DNA of 64,000 nucleotides. It comes from Ewingella americana ATCC 33852 (GTDB lineage: Bacteria > Pseudomonadota > Gammaproteobacteria > Enterobacterales > Enterobacteriaceae). The notes beneath the pieces were generated by a model. It saw only the letters and a program-made list of their open reading frames with translations. It was not told the DNA's origin and searched no databases. This document shows positions 1-9,229 of the stretch, one piece after another (the first letter of the stretch is position 1; every line of letters begins with the position of its first letter). The stretch lies in NCBI RefSeq assembly GCF_000735345.1, contig NZ_JMPJ01000075.1, positions 1 to 64,000 on the forward strand, written 5' to 3'. A program made the translations under genes and the position numbers.

Positions 1-244
1 AGTACTCCAGCGCGTCGCCGTAACGCACCGACGAAGTGCCGCTGAGGGCGTAAATCGCGGTTTCATGGTGTTCGTGCCGGTGTGCCTTGGCCTGCGAGTG
101 CGGCGGAATAGTCGCCAGCTGCATATGGATATTCTCCGAGCCGACCAACTCATGCGAAACCCCGACCTGATATGACAGCCCCTGCTTGCCGATAAAAGTA
201 GGCTGCGGCTGGGTCAGTCTGCACTCTGGCTTGATAGCACTCAT
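1..244 (-). CDS. Cupin-domain protein, 3' part outside window
   Basis: The first 81 codons read from an ATG at 244 leftwards out of the window. The product starts MSAIKPECRLTQPQ and contains a histidine cluster (AHRHEHHE) followed by a YALSG turn, the usual metal-binding first motif of a cupin barrel. Small single-domain cupins of this kind bind a metal or sugar-like ligand, or act as isomerases; nothing here fixes the substrate. It lies beside an SDR gene on the same strand with about 97 bases between, so the two may be cotranscribed. Function beyond the fold is unknown. Confidence 0.6.
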   Translation of the reverse strand, partial: MSAIKPECRLTQPQPTFIGKQGLSYQVGVSHELVGSENIHMQLATIPPHSQAKAHRHEHHETAIYALSGTSSVRYGDALEY

Positions 245-340
245 CTGTGAATTTCCTCTAGGCTAAACTCGTGAATAAACACCCCGGATCATGGCGACTG
301 AGTGGCCAGAACCGGGGCCGAGTTCCAAAAGATTTTTAGC

Positions 341-1090
341 CTAGACCCCGCCGCACAGGTCAGTGAAGCTGCCGGTCACGAAAGAGGCTTCGTCGCTCAG
401 TAGCCAAAGTATGGCGTTGGCGACCTCTTCCGGCGTGCCGCCGCGCTTCATCGGGAAGTTCTTGGCGATGCGCTCAACCCTTTCGGCCTCGCCACCGTCG
501 GCATGAATGTCAGTGTAAATACCGCCGGGGCGCACGCAGTTAACGCGAATGCCGTCAGCCGCCACCTCTTTCGACAGCCCGACGGTGAAGGTGTCGACCG
601 CGCCTTTGGAGGCGGCGTAATCCACATATTCAAAAGGCGAGCCGCTGCGCGATGCGCCGGAGGACACATTGACAATCGCCCCGCCCGCGCCGCCTCGGGA
701 CAGCGCCATGCGTTTTATCGCTTCACGCGAACAGTAAAAGTGGCTCATCACGTTGGTCAGCAGCACCTGCTGGAAACGTTCGCCGTCCATGTCGATCATC
801 GGCATTTTTTGCTTCAAGATCCCGACGTTATTGACCAAATGGGTAATGGCCCCAAGCTGGCTGTCGATGGTGGTGAAGACTTCTTTGACCTGCTGCTCGT
901 TAGAAACATCGCCGCGCACCGCGATGCACTGAGCGCCAAGGCTTAAAATCTCATCACGAACCTGAAAGGCGGCCTGCTGGTCATTGACGTAATTTACACA
1001 GACCGCGTAGCCGCGTTTCGCCGCCAGTAACGCGGTAGCGGCCCCTATCCCACGGCTTGAGCCCGTCACTAATAACACTTTTGAGTTCAT
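341..1090 (-). CDS. SDR family oxidoreductase, YgfF-like
   Basis: A 249-residue classical short-chain dehydrogenase, predicted cytoplasmic and NAD(P)H dependent. The glycine-rich cofactor motif TGSSRGIG is at residues 9-16, NNVG near 87-90, the catalytic serine lies in VNVSSGAS, and the YxxxK pair is in YVDYAASKGA. The C-terminal FVTGSFTDLCGG is the usual family ending. Length and sequence resemble Escherichia coli YgfF, a glucose-dehydrogenase-like SDR of unproven substrate. The ATG at 1090 gives the normal N-terminus (MNSKVLLVTG). Calling it YgfF-like is from memory of the family; the substrate is unknown. Confidence 0.85.
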   Translation of the reverse strand: MNSKVLLVTGSSRGIGAATALLAAKRGYAVCVNYVNDQQAAFQVRDEILSLGAQCIAVRGDVSNEQQVKEVFTTIDSQLGAITHLVNNVGILKQKMPMIDMDGERFQQVLLTNVMSHFYCSREAIKRMALSRGGAGGAIVNVSSGASRSGSPFEYVDYAASKGAVDTFTVGLSKEVAADGIRVNCVRPGGIYTDIHADGGEAERVERIAKNFPMKRGGTPEEVANAILWLLSDEASFVTGSFTDLCGGV

Positions 1091-1279
1091 TGCTATCCTG
1101 CTGAGTAACCTGTGGATTTACAGGATTTAACATAGCTGAAATGAGCGGATGAAGTAACAACAAGCTCGCCTAACCTCAGCGTGGTTCAACTTTTTGTCAT
1201 TCTTTTGTCATTTTCTCGTCAGCCTTTTGTTGGCCCCTGCTTGCTAAAGTGCAATCACACCCTACCAAGAGGATTTATG

Positions 1280-2065
1280 ATGAAATTACGCAATCTGTCA
1301 CTTGTCGCTTCACTGGTTCTGGCCGGACTGTCTCTCTCTACTGCTCAGGCAGATACCAGCAAGCCAGCCGCTGCTCAACCCGAAGTCACCAACATTGTGC
1401 TGGTTCACGGCCTGTTCGCTGACGCATCGAGCTGGGGTAAAGTTATTCCGCTGCTGCAAGCCAAAGGCCTGCACGTCACTGCGGTACAGAACCCAACTAC
1501 CTCTTTGGATAACGACGTAGCCGCGGTGAAACGCGCGTTGGCGCTGCAAAACGGCCCGGTGATTTTGGTCGCCCACTCCTACGGCGGCATGGTCATTAGC
1601 CAAGCAGGTAATGAGCCGGAAGTGAAAGGTTTGGTATATATCGCCGCGCGCGCTCCGGCTGCGGGTGAAGACTATCCGGCGCTGACCAAGAAATTCCCAG
1701 CCGCGCCAGCCTCTGCCGGTATCCAGTGGAACAGCGATTTTGGTGCCTTGAGCGAATCGGCCTTTGTGCATGATTTTGCCGGTGACCTGCCGGAGAAAGA
1801 AGCCAAGGCTTACTACGCCGTGCAGCAGCCTATGGGCCGCGCCATCACCATGGCCAAGACTAGCGTCGCGGCTTGGGAATTTAAGCCAACTTACTATGCT
1901 GTCTCGACCGAAGACCGTACCATCAACCCGGATCTCGAACGCTTCATGGCGAAACGTATGCACGCGCAGACGATCGAGCTAAAATCTAGCCATGTATCAC
2001 TGATTTCCCAGCCGGAAGCCGTGGCGAACCTGATTATGAAAGCCGCGCACGTGCCGGGTTACTGA
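1280..2065 (+). CDS. Secreted alpha/beta hydrolase
   Basis: A 261-residue protein with a cleavable signal peptide (MKLRNLSLVASLVLAGLSLS, cut expected after TAQA), so probably periplasmic. The mature part has the alpha/beta-hydrolase oxyanion strand LVHGLF, the nucleophile elbow AHSYGG and a late histidine in SSHVSLISQPE, which together make the usual Ser-Asp-His triad. Homologous small hydrolases act on esters or lactones; the substrate is not deducible. Two ATGs stand in tandem at 1277 and 1280; the second is chosen because the GAGG ribosome site at 1269-1272 is then 7 bases away. The longer upstream reading frame is not needed. Confidence 0.8.
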   Translation: MKLRNLSLVASLVLAGLSLSTAQADTSKPAAAQPEVTNIVLVHGLFADASSWGKVIPLLQAKGLHVTAVQNPTTSLDNDVAAVKRALALQNGPVILVAHSYGGMVISQAGNEPEVKGLVYIAARAPAAGEDYPALTKKFPAAPASAGIQWNSDFGALSESAFVHDFAGDLPEKEAKAYYAVQQPMGRAITMAKTSVAAWEFKPTYYAVSTEDRTINPDLERFMAKRMHAQTIELKSSHVSLISQPEAVANLIMKAAHVPGY

Positions 2066-2140
2066 GTTTTACCCCATCATCATGATGAGAACGGGGAGCC
2101 TAGTGCGCCCTTTGCTCCTGTATTCGAGGTTTGACACTGC

Positions 2141-2812
2141 TTGAAAATCCTCATCGTTGAAGACGAAGAAAAAACCGCCGAGTATCTGCGCAATGGCCTT
2201 AACGAAGCGGGCTACACCGCAGACTGGGCGGCGAATGGCATCGACGGCCTGCACATGGCGCGGGAAAATGCTTATGACCTGATCCTGCTGGACGTCATGT
2301 TGCCAGAGATGGACGGCTGGACGGTGATGGAGCGTCTGCGCATCCACAGCCAGACGCCGGTGCTGTTTCTCAGCGCCCGTGGTGCGCTGGAAGACCGCCT
2401 GCGCGGCTTGGGGCTGGGTGCCGATGAGTATCTGGTGAAGCCTTTCTCCTACGCCGAGCTGCTGGCGCGCATTCGTATCATTCTGCGTCGCGGTCAGCCG
2501 CAGTCGGGCGACGTGCTCTCGCTGGCGGATCTGGTGGTGGACATTGAAAAATTCCGCTGCGAGCGGGCTGGCAAACGCATCACCCTGACCAATAAAGAGT
2601 TCAAGCTGCTGGTCTGCTTCCTGCAACATCCGGGTCAGGTTCTGTCGCGCACCTTTTTGGCTTCCCGCGTGTGGGACATGAATTTTGACAGCGACACCAA
2701 CGTGGTGGACGTGGCGGTGAGAAGGCTGCGGCAGAAAATCGACGAGCCTTTCGACAACCAGTTAATCCATACGATTCATGGCGTTGGCTATCGCTGTGAG
2801 GCCGAGGCATGA
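2141..2812 (+). CDS. Response regulator, CusR/OmpR family
   Basis: A 223-residue two-component regulator. The receiver domain (about 1-115) has the acidic pair at EDE, the phospho-acceptor aspartate in LLLDVMLPEMDG, and the K of VKPF; a winged-helix OmpR-type DNA-binding domain follows (about 130-220) with the signature NVVDVAVRRLRQKID. It is closest in pattern to CusR/HprR (heavy metal or oxidant response). Translation appears to start at a TTG at 2141, with a GAGG about 10 bases upstream; this gives the canonical MKILIVEDEE start. Its stop overlaps the start of the kinase gene (ATGA), so the two are coupled. Confidence 0.85.
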   Translation: MKILIVEDEEKTAEYLRNGLNEAGYTADWAANGIDGLHMARENAYDLILLDVMLPEMDGWTVMERLRIHSQTPVLFLSARGALEDRLRGLGLGADEYLVKPFSYAELLARIRIILRRGQPQSGDVLSLADLVVDIEKFRCERAGKRITLTNKEFKLLVCFLQHPGQVLSRTFLASRVWDMNFDSDTNVVDVAVRRLRQKIDEPFDNQLIHTIHGVGYRCEAEA

Positions 2813-4203
2813 GGCGCGTCTCCCTCACCTTTCGGCTGGCGGTGCTGCTGGCGGCGTTCTCCTTCGTGGCGTTTACCGTCATGGGCGGCGCGCTGTATTA
2901 CGCGTTGCGCCATCAACTGACGCTGCGCGACGACGCGGCGCTGGTGTCGCGCGTCGACCAGATAGGCACGTTGTTGCGCGATTTGGACGCCCGCCAGCTG
3001 ATCCATGAGAAGCCGCACCTGTTCGCCAATATGCTGGGTAATACCGAGTCGCTGCTGGTGATCCGCTATGTCGGCGGCCCGACCCTGCTTGAGGTCAATC
3101 CGCTCAAGCGCCCCATTCCCAACGTCACGCCAGTTTCCGCCGAGCAGCGGCTGTCGCTAAACGCCGTCCATCACTCGCAGACTGCCGACGGCACGCCGAT
3201 GATTTACATGGCCGCCACCAGCCCCTCTTCTAATGATTTAGTGCCGCTGGAAATCATCTCCAGCCGAGTGTTAACCGACCGCACCCATATTCTCGACGTA
3301 TATCGCAATTACATTATCCTGTTCGCCTCGATGATGGCGGCTATCTCGGTGTTTCTAGCATTTATCTTTGCCCGTCGCGGCGTCTCGCCGTTGCGCAGGC
3401 TGGCGGAGAGAACCGCAAAGATTGGTACGCGCACTCTGTCATCGCGCCTGACCAAAGATGACGCCCCAACCGAGCTGGATACCCTGATTGACCAGATCAA
3501 CGCCATGCTGGAGAGGCTCGAACGCGGCTTTAAGCAGTTGAAGCAGGTGAGTGCCGACATGGCTCACGACCTGCGCACGCCGATTACTATTTTGCTGGGG
3601 CAAACTGAGGTCGGCCTCGGCGCGCCGCGTGAGAACGAGTATTACCGGCGGCTGCTCGGATCCAATTTTGAAGAGCTTCAGCGTATGTCGCGGATGATCG
3701 ACAATATGCTGTTCTTGGCGCAGGCCGAGCAGCCCGACCTTGAGATTGAGCGTACGCTGCTGGATGCCACGCAGGACATGAGGCGGCTTTGTGACTATTT
3801 CGAGGATTTGGCCGCCGACCGAGACATTCAAATCCAAGTCAGTGGCGAAGGCACGCTGTTCGCCGACGCCATGCTGTTACGCCGCGCGCTGGCTAACCTG
3901 CTGTCCAACGCCGTGCGCCACGCCGCGCCGGGCAGCCTGATTGAAATCAACGCCATTCCTTCGGCCGAAGGCATGACTATTCAGGTGGTGAATCAGGGCG
4001 ACACCATTTCTAAATCGCATCAGGAGAGGATTTTCGACCGATTTTACCGCGCAGACTCCGCGCGGCAGAACTCGTCAAACTCCAGCGGGCTGGGCCTGTC
4101 GATTGTCACCTCAATCATGCAACTGCACCAAGGCCGCTGCTGGGTGGAGAGCGACCAAGGCACCACTACGTTTGGGCTGTTTTTTCCGAATGCACAGGTG
4201 TAA
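2809..4203 (+). CDS. Heavy-metal-type sensor histidine kinase
   Basis: A 464-residue inner-membrane kinase, partner of the regulator just upstream. It has an N-terminal transmembrane helix (about 10-30), a periplasmic sensor region, a second helix near 165-185, a HAMP linker, the phospho-acceptor histidine in MAHDLRTPIT, the N box NLLSNAVRHA and the G box SSGLGLSIV. The organisation matches CusS/HprS-type kinases. The signal is unknown: a metal is typical of the family, but no metal-efflux gene is next to it, while a secreted hydrolase lies upstream and a guanidinium exporter downstream on the other strand. Confidence 0.85.
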   Translation: MRRVSLTFRLAVLLAAFSFVAFTVMGGALYYALRHQLTLRDDAALVSRVDQIGTLLRDLDARQLIHEKPHLFANMLGNTESLLVIRYVGGPTLLEVNPLKRPIPNVTPVSAEQRLSLNAVHHSQTADGTPMIYMAATSPSSNDLVPLEIISSRVLTDRTHILDVYRNYIILFASMMAAISVFLAFIFARRGVSPLRRLAERTAKIGTRTLSSRLTKDDAPTELDTLIDQINAMLERLERGFKQLKQVSADMAHDLRTPITILLGQTEVGLGAPRENEYYRRLLGSNFEELQRMSRMIDNMLFLAQAEQPDLEIERTLLDATQDMRRLCDYFEDLAADRDIQIQVSGEGTLFADAMLLRRALANLLSNAVRHAAPGSLIEINAIPSAEGMTIQVVNQGDTISKSHQERIFDRFYRADSARQNSSNSSGLGLSIVTSIMQLHQGRCWVESDQGTTTFGLFFPNAQV

Positions 4204-4270
4204 ATCCAAGATATTGGGTGTTATCCGCCAAAAACCGGTTTAACACCCTAAATAATGGATTTAACTCTGT

Positions 4271-4588
4271 TTACTTGGTCGCTAGCTTCAGCAGCACTAC
4301 GCCGGAGAAAATCAGCAGTACGGCGATGACCCGCATGGGGTTGAGGCTCTCGCCAAACATGGTGACGCCGAGGATAAATGCGCCGATAGCACCGATGCCG
4401 ACCCACACGGTATAGGAGGTGCCTAAAGGAAGGGTTTTCATGGAGATAGCCAGCAGCGCGAAGCTGAGCAGCATGAAGACTAAGGTGACAATACTCGGAA
4501 CCAGCTTGGTAAAGCCGTGCGACTCTTTCATCGCCGTCGACCATACCACTTCAAACAAACCTGCTAACAACAGATATACCCAAGCCAT
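4271..4588 (-). CDS. gdx: Guanidinium exporter (SMR family)
   Basis: A 105-residue small multidrug resistance family protein with four predicted membrane helices. The start MAWVYLLLAGLFEVVWS has the conserved membrane glutamate of the family (E13), and the segments SYTVWVGIGAIGA and GESLNPMR are typical of the SugE/Gdx branch rather than EmrE. Gdx proteins export guanidinium in exchange for protons. The functional call is strongly supported by a guanidine-II riboswitch in its leader (4605-4655). A single cytoplasmic-membrane gene, apparently monocistronic; as usual it would act as an antiparallel dimer. Confidence 0.9.
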   Translation of the reverse strand: MAWVYLLLAGLFEVVWSTAMKESHGFTKLVPSIVTLVFMLLSFALLAISMKTLPLGTSYTVWVGIGAIGAFILGVTMFGESLNPMRVIAVLLIFSGVVLLKLATK

Positions 4589-4604
4589 ATTCTGACCTTA
4601 TTTA

Positions 4605-4655
4605 ATCGCAGGGTCGTCCCTATTCAATGAAGCCGAGTCTCTGGTCGTCCAGTCA
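4605..4655 (-). promoter_or_regulatory. Guanidine-II (mini-ykkC) riboswitch
   Basis: On the minus strand the leader of gdx has two short hairpins with ACGA tetraloops: CTGG-ACGA-CCAG (4641-4652) and AGGG-ACGA-CCCT (4610-4621), followed within 20 bases by the AAGG ribosome site and the ATG at 4588. Two ACGR-capped stems joined by a short linker define the guanidine-II class, which releases the ribosome site when guanidine binds. Both stems are perfect here. The placement directly upstream of an SMR exporter is the standard context. Confidence 0.9.
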
Positions 4656-4738
4656 GCATTAAACGGTGAGAGAAGAGTATAGATCAAGATGAGGCCGGAG
4701 AAAATTGCGAGCCGCATCGCACGGCTCGCAGAGGGAAG

Positions 4739-6145
4739 TTAGACTTTTTGCACGCTGCCGAACACCAGACGGCCCTGATGGAAGGTGGCTTTGACGTCGG
4801 AAACCCGCGCCACGGCCTCGGCGGAGCAGCTGGCGTCGACCAGAATCATCTCGGCCCTGTCATTCACAGCAGGCCATTGGCGAGTGCCGCTGTTGTCCAG
4901 CGGCAGCACGTTGCCGGTGGCGATAGCCAGTGAGCGTGTCAGGCCGAACTCGTCTGAATTGCCATAAAGTTGGGCGTAAAGGTTGGCTTTTTCCAGCATG
5001 CTGCCGGTGCCAAACGGCGACCAGTGGTCAATCACGCTGTCCGTGCCGGTCATCACAAACACGCCCTTCTCGCTCAACTGCGGCAGCGGCATTGCCAGCT
5101 TGCCAATTGGCACGGTGGAAGCCAGGGTAAACTGCTGACGGGCCAGCCCGTCAATCACTTCATCCAGCTCTGCATCTTTCAGCGTTGAGAGAGCAAAGCC
5201 GTGGCTGAGCGTCACTTTGCCTTTTAACTGCGGGTTCTGCTCGACGGTTTTAATCATATATTTCACCGCCGCGACGCCCGCCGGAGAAGTCTCGTGCAGG
5301 TGGATATCCACACCGGTGTGGGTATCAAGGGCAATCTGGAACATGGCGTCGAGTGACTTTTCCATCGCGCCGTCAACGTTAGTTGGGTCCAGCCCGCCAA
5401 CGTATTGCACGCCCATTTGCATCGCTTCGCGCATCAGGCCGTCCACTTTCGAGTGCAGCAGGCCGTGCTGCGGGAAGGCGACGATTTCGCAGCTGAAGTC
5501 ATTTTTATGTTTTTCCAGCGCGATTTGCAGATGTTCGAGGCTTTTCAGCCCACTTACCGGGTCGATATTGCAGTGGCTGCGGGCCACGGTGGTGCCTTTA
5601 GAGTGCAGCAGACCAATAATGGCTTCCGCGCGCTGAACCGAGGTCGGCAGAAGCTGTGGGATCAGCACCTGCTCGCGGGCAATCATGTCCATAATGGTCT
5701 TGCCTTTACGCGGCCTTGGCGCTTCCCACGGGCCTCCGTAGAAGGTCTTGTCGAGGTGGATATGCATGTCGCGGGTGGCAGGCAGCAGCAACAACCCTTT
5801 GGCATCGAAGGCAGGCAAGCTGCTGGCGGCCGCACCGCTGGCGGGCTGAATGGCCACAATTTTGCCGTCTTTTATCTCCAGATGATAAAGCGCGGTCTGG
5901 GTGCCAATAATCATCTCCCCTTCACGCTTGAAACCCTCTTCCAGCCGGACATTACGCAGCTGGTAGTGGGCGGCAGGCAGCGAGGTAACGGCATTACTGT
6001 CTTCGCATTTGGCCATAGAATCGGTTTTATTTTGAGTGGCAGCCTGAGCTGAAGCCATGCCGGTGGCCAGCAGCGCGCCCCCGGCGGTCAATTTCGCGGT
6101 GTTTGAGAGAAAATTTCTGCGGCTTTGTTGTTGAGTGTTCTGCAC
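4739..6145 (-). CDS. Tat-exported amidohydrolase, cytosine deaminase-like
   Basis: A 468-residue amidohydrolase-superfamily enzyme. The N-terminus carries a twin-arginine signal (SRRNFLSNTAKLTAGGALLA, then AQA), so it should be folded in the cytoplasm and exported. The TIM-barrel metal site starts with MHIHLDKTFYGG (HxH), followed by LHLH-type motifs (VDIHLHE), LSHGFALS and the TGTDSV aspartate motif. The pattern resembles periplasmic cytosine-deaminase-like hydrolases acting on cyclic amides. The substrate is unknown. A LysR regulator gene lies upstream on the same strand with about 110 bases between. Confidence 0.75.
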   Translation of the reverse strand: MQNTQQQSRRNFLSNTAKLTAGGALLATGMASAQAATQNKTDSMAKCEDSNAVTSLPAAHYQLRNVRLEEGFKREGEMIIGTQTALYHLEIKDGKIVAIQPASGAAASSLPAFDAKGLLLLPATRDMHIHLDKTFYGGPWEAPRPRKGKTIMDMIAREQVLIPQLLPTSVQRAEAIIGLLHSKGTTVARSHCNIDPVSGLKSLEHLQIALEKHKNDFSCEIVAFPQHGLLHSKVDGLMREAMQMGVQYVGGLDPTNVDGAMEKSLDAMFQIALDTHTGVDIHLHETSPAGVAAVKYMIKTVEQNPQLKGKVTLSHGFALSTLKDAELDEVIDGLARQQFTLASTVPIGKLAMPLPQLSEKGVFVMTGTDSVIDHWSPFGTGSMLEKANLYAQLYGNSDEFGLTRSLAIATGNVLPLDNSGTRQWPAVNDRAEMILVDASCSAEAVARVSDVKATFHQGRLVFGSVQKV

Positions 6146-6256
6146 GTCGATTTCCTTAAATCCAGAGATAAAATTTGCGTTACCGCTTCACCATAAAATA
6201 AGGCGCTTTCGCTGGCTGCGATATTTGCCACTGGTGGTCAGTGGCAAACGCAATAG

Positions 6257-7111
6257 TTAACTCAACTGGCAGAACTGGCGCAGCTTCTCGGCCAACGCCA
6301 GCTGCGCCGAGGTAGCATCGGGGCGATAAAACAGCGCCAACTCGACATTATCAACCTGCGGTAATCCGCTCTCTGCGCCTAACACCCGGTGCTCCGGCAG
6401 GCGGCAGCTGGCGGGCAGTAGCGTCACGCCCAGCCCGGCGGCGCTGGCGGCGACTAAAGCCGCAAGGCTGGCGCTGCTGTAACTGATGCGCCAGTTGCGG
6501 CCCATGGCGTCCAGCGCCTGACACAGTTCCTCACGATACAGCCCATTGAGCGGAAACAGCACCAGCGGCACCGGGTCATTTTCAAACGCCGGATAAGTTG
6601 CGCTATCCAGCCACAGCATAGGCTCTGGGCGCGCCGCGTTGGGTTTGTCGCCTTTGATCTGCTTCACCAGAATGATATCCAGCTCGTCCTGCTGCCAGGA
6701 TTTTCGCAGCTCATTGCTCAGGCCGCTGGTCACGTCGAGGCGCAAATGAGGATGAGTACGGCTGAACTCGGCGAGTAGCCCGGTGGTGGCCGCCGCGAAG
6801 TCCTCCGGCACGCCAAGGCGCACCACGCCGTCGCGCCACTGGTCGGAAAGTGCGTCGTGCGCCTCGCCGTTCAGCGCGATAATCCGCCGCGCATAGCCGA
6901 GGAACCTCTCCCCCTCTTCGGTGAGCAAAACCTGATGAGAAGTACGTTCCAGCAAGGCTTTGCCGAGCATCTCTTCAAGGCGGCGCACCTGCTGGCTAAC
7001 GGTGGATTGAGAGAGGAACACCCGTTCGGCGGCGCGGGTAAAACTACCGGTATCGCAGACTGCCACGAAACTCAGCAACTGCTGAGGGCTAAACATCGGG
7101 TAGCGATTCAT
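6257..7111 (-). CDS. LysR family transcriptional regulator
   Basis: A 284-residue protein with the N-terminal winged helix-turn-helix of LysR regulators (LLSFVAVCDTGSFTRAAERVFLSQSTVSQQVRRLE) and an effector-binding type 2 periplasmic-protein-like domain after about residue 90. It is slightly shorter than the usual 300 residues but appears complete. Target genes are not visible; the amidohydrolase immediately downstream is a natural candidate, although LysR targets are more often divergent. Confidence 0.85.
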   Translation of the reverse strand: MNRYPMFSPQQLLSFVAVCDTGSFTRAAERVFLSQSTVSQQVRRLEEMLGKALLERTSHQVLLTEEGERFLGYARRIIALNGEAHDALSDQWRDGVVRLGVPEDFAAATTGLLAEFSRTHPHLRLDVTSGLSNELRKSWQQDELDIILVKQIKGDKPNAARPEPMLWLDSATYPAFENDPVPLVLFPLNGLYREELCQALDAMGRNWRISYSSASLAALVAASAAGLGVTLLPASCRLPEHRVLGAESGLPQVDNVELALFYRPDATSAQLALAEKLRQFCQLS

Positions 7112-7141
7112 TTAATCAATACATATTCATCTGGTATTCGA

Positions 7142-8095
7142 TTAACCAATAGTATCAATCTGGTCGAGGCTGACAACCGGGGCTTGGTATTCCTGCTGAT
7201 AATGTCGCGGGGATTGACCAATAATGCGTTTGAACGCGTTGCTAAAGGCGCTTTCCGAGCCGTAGCCGAGCGAAAGAGCCAGCGCACTAACGCTGGTACG
7301 TCCTTTTTGCAGCACGCGCTCGGCCAGCCGCATGCGCCACTCGGTCAAATAGGCCATCGGAGCGATTCCAGCGACTTTTTTGAAGTAGGCGGCAAAGGTC
7401 GCCCGCGACATGGCGGCAGATTTTGCCAGCTCTTCCAGCTGCCACGCGCGGGCCGGTTGTTGGTGGATAAGCCGCAGTGCGGGAGCCAAACGCTTGTCCC
7501 CCATGGCTCTTAATCTCCCGCCCTCTAAAGGCGCAGACTGCTCAAAATAGGCGCGAAGGATCTGGATAAACATCAGATGAGTGAGCTGAGACGTGGCCGC
7601 CGCCGCGCCGGGGTGGTCGCCCTCTTGTTCATTGACCAACTGCTCGAGCAACCAGCGCAGTGAACCGGCGTGGCGCGAAGTGGCACGAATGTGGATCAGC
7701 ATCGGCAATTCGTTAATCAGCACCTGCGCGCTGTTGTCGGCCAGCTCAAGTTTGCCGCCAATCATGAAAAACTCATCCCCTTCGCCATGTTTAACCACCA
7801 GGCTCTGACGATTTGCCAGCACCTTGGCAAGAGGAACGGGTTCGAGGGTTGAATCGCTGGAAAGCACGTGCGAGCGCGGGGTTCGCAGCAGAAAAACATC
7901 ACCACTTTCTACTGCCACGGGCTGCTGTTCGCCCGCCATCTGCATCGAGCAGTTACCGCGTACGATGCCCCAAAATTTGATTTGGTCAGACGTCGGGAAC
8001 TCCACCGCCCACTTTCCGCCTGTCACTAGCCCACCGGCCAGTACGGAACGTGCATTGAGGAGCTGTAATAAGTCGGAAAAGGGATCAAGGTTCAT
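7142..8095 (-). CDS. AraC family regulator with cupin domain
   Basis: A 317-residue regulator. The first half is an AraC-type cupin sensor (MNLDPFSDLLQLLNARSVLA, GDVFLL, HGEGDEFFMIGG), and the last 100 residues contain the two AraC helix-turn-helix motifs (LEELAKSAAMSRATFAAYFKK and VSALALSLGYGSESAFSNAFKR). The ATG at 8095 is preferred to one 18 bases upstream because it matches the usual family start. It is divergent from an SDR gene starting at 8242, so it probably controls that gene; the 146-base gap would hold both promoters. Confidence 0.85.
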   Translation of the reverse strand: MNLDPFSDLLQLLNARSVLAGGLVTGGKWAVEFPTSDQIKFWGIVRGNCSMQMAGEQQPVAVESGDVFLLRTPRSHVLSSDSTLEPVPLAKVLANRQSLVVKHGEGDEFFMIGGKLELADNSAQVLINELPMLIHIRATSRHAGSLRWLLEQLVNEQEGDHPGAAAATSQLTHLMFIQILRAYFEQSAPLEGGRLRAMGDKRLAPALRLIHQQPARAWQLEELAKSAAMSRATFAAYFKKVAGIAPMAYLTEWRMRLAERVLQKGRTSVSALALSLGYGSESAFSNAFKRIIGQSPRHYQQEYQAPVVSLDQIDTIG

Positions 8096-8241
8096 TCTCA
8101 GATTTTCACGCATAAAAGTTGGACGTTCAAGTATTAAAAATCTTAACCATGCCGCCTATTCTGCATACCAGAGCTGAGACGCCTTGCCAAACGGGGCGTC
8201 TCGGATTGTCGATTGAATCTAACAAGTCAGGAGCAGAAAGC

Positions 8242-9084
8242 ATGCAACAGAGAAATTGGTTAATTACTGGAGTTAATAGCGGTTTTGGTCGGCACCTCAC
8301 CGAGCAGCTTTTGCAGCGCGGAGAGTGCGTCGCGGGGACCGTGCGCGACCTCTCGTCCATGGCTGACCTCAAGGCGCAGCATGGCGAGCAATTATGGCTG
8401 GCGGAGCTTGATTTGACGGACACGCCGGCCATTCGCCGGGTGGTAGACCGGGCTTTCTTCGAGCTGGGTCGCATCGATGTGGTGGTGAGCAATGCCGGTT
8501 ATGGCCTATTTGGCGCGGCGGAAGAGATGACCGATGAGCAAATCATGCATCAGCTCGATACCAATTTGCTCGGCTCCATTCAGCTGATCCGCGCCGCCAC
8601 GCCTTATCTGCGCGGGCAGCAGGCGGGACGAATTCTTCAGCTTTCATCGGTTGGCGGGCAGGCTATTTTCCCCGGCGGCTCAATGTACCACGCCACCAAA
8701 TGGGGCATTGAAGGCTTTGTGGATGCCATTCGACTCGAGCTGGCGGCCTTTAATATTGGTTGCACGCTGATTGAGCCGGGCAGTGCGCGCACCGACTTCC
8801 GCTTTCGCAGCGCTCAGCTTGCCACGCGTATTGAAGCCTATGATGCCTCGGTTATCAGCATGACTCGCCAAAGACTGACCGACCGCAGCAGCCAGCCGAT
8901 TGGTGACCCGGTAAAGATGGCGGCAGCGATGATAGCCAGCGTCGACCAGCACCCCGCTCCGGCCCGAATCGCCCTTGGCAGCGACGCCTATGGCGCGATG
9001 CACAGCCAGCTCAGTGCGCGATTAGCCGACCTCGAAGCACAGAAAACGCTGGCGATGTCGACGGATTATCCAGCGGATCAGTAA
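8242..9084 (+). CDS. SDR family oxidoreductase
   Basis: A 280-residue classical SDR. Cofactor motif TGVNSGFG at residues 8-15, NAGYG, the serine in LQLSSVGG, and the YHATKWG catalytic Tyr-Lys pair are all present. The ATG at 8242 has a GGAG site 7 bases upstream and begins directly before the cofactor strand (MQQRNWLITG), unlike the longer upstream frame. SDRs of this subgroup are often paired with divergent AraC or TetR regulators, as here. The substrate is unknown. Confidence 0.85.
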   Translation: MQQRNWLITGVNSGFGRHLTEQLLQRGECVAGTVRDLSSMADLKAQHGEQLWLAELDLTDTPAIRRVVDRAFFELGRIDVVVSNAGYGLFGAAEEMTDEQIMHQLDTNLLGSIQLIRAATPYLRGQQAGRILQLSSVGGQAIFPGGSMYHATKWGIEGFVDAIRLELAAFNIGCTLIEPGSARTDFRFRSAQLATRIEAYDASVISMTRQRLTDRSSQPIGDPVKMAAAMIASVDQHPAPARIALGSDAYGAMHSQLSARLADLEAQKTLAMSTDYPADQ

Positions 9085-9229
9085 TAGCTGCCTGACCTTT
9101 TGCAGATAAGTAAGAATGAGCCTGAGTTAATGGTCAAGTAATGGTTAGCAAGATCTTTGGATTAGAATCCTTTGTTAACCAATGCCATACTTTGTGTTAA
9201 GTCTTGCTCATCTGCATAAGGGAACGATT

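Noticed and set aside
503-946. Open frame of 147 codons on the plus strand
   Set aside because: Lies wholly inside the SDR gene on the other strand; histidine/alanine-rich translation is the normal shadow of a GC-rich gene and has no ribosome site.
1310-1963. 217-codon frame opposite the alpha/beta hydrolase
   Set aside because: Antisense shadow; the plus strand has a clear signal peptide and hydrolase motifs, and the minus frame has no family features.
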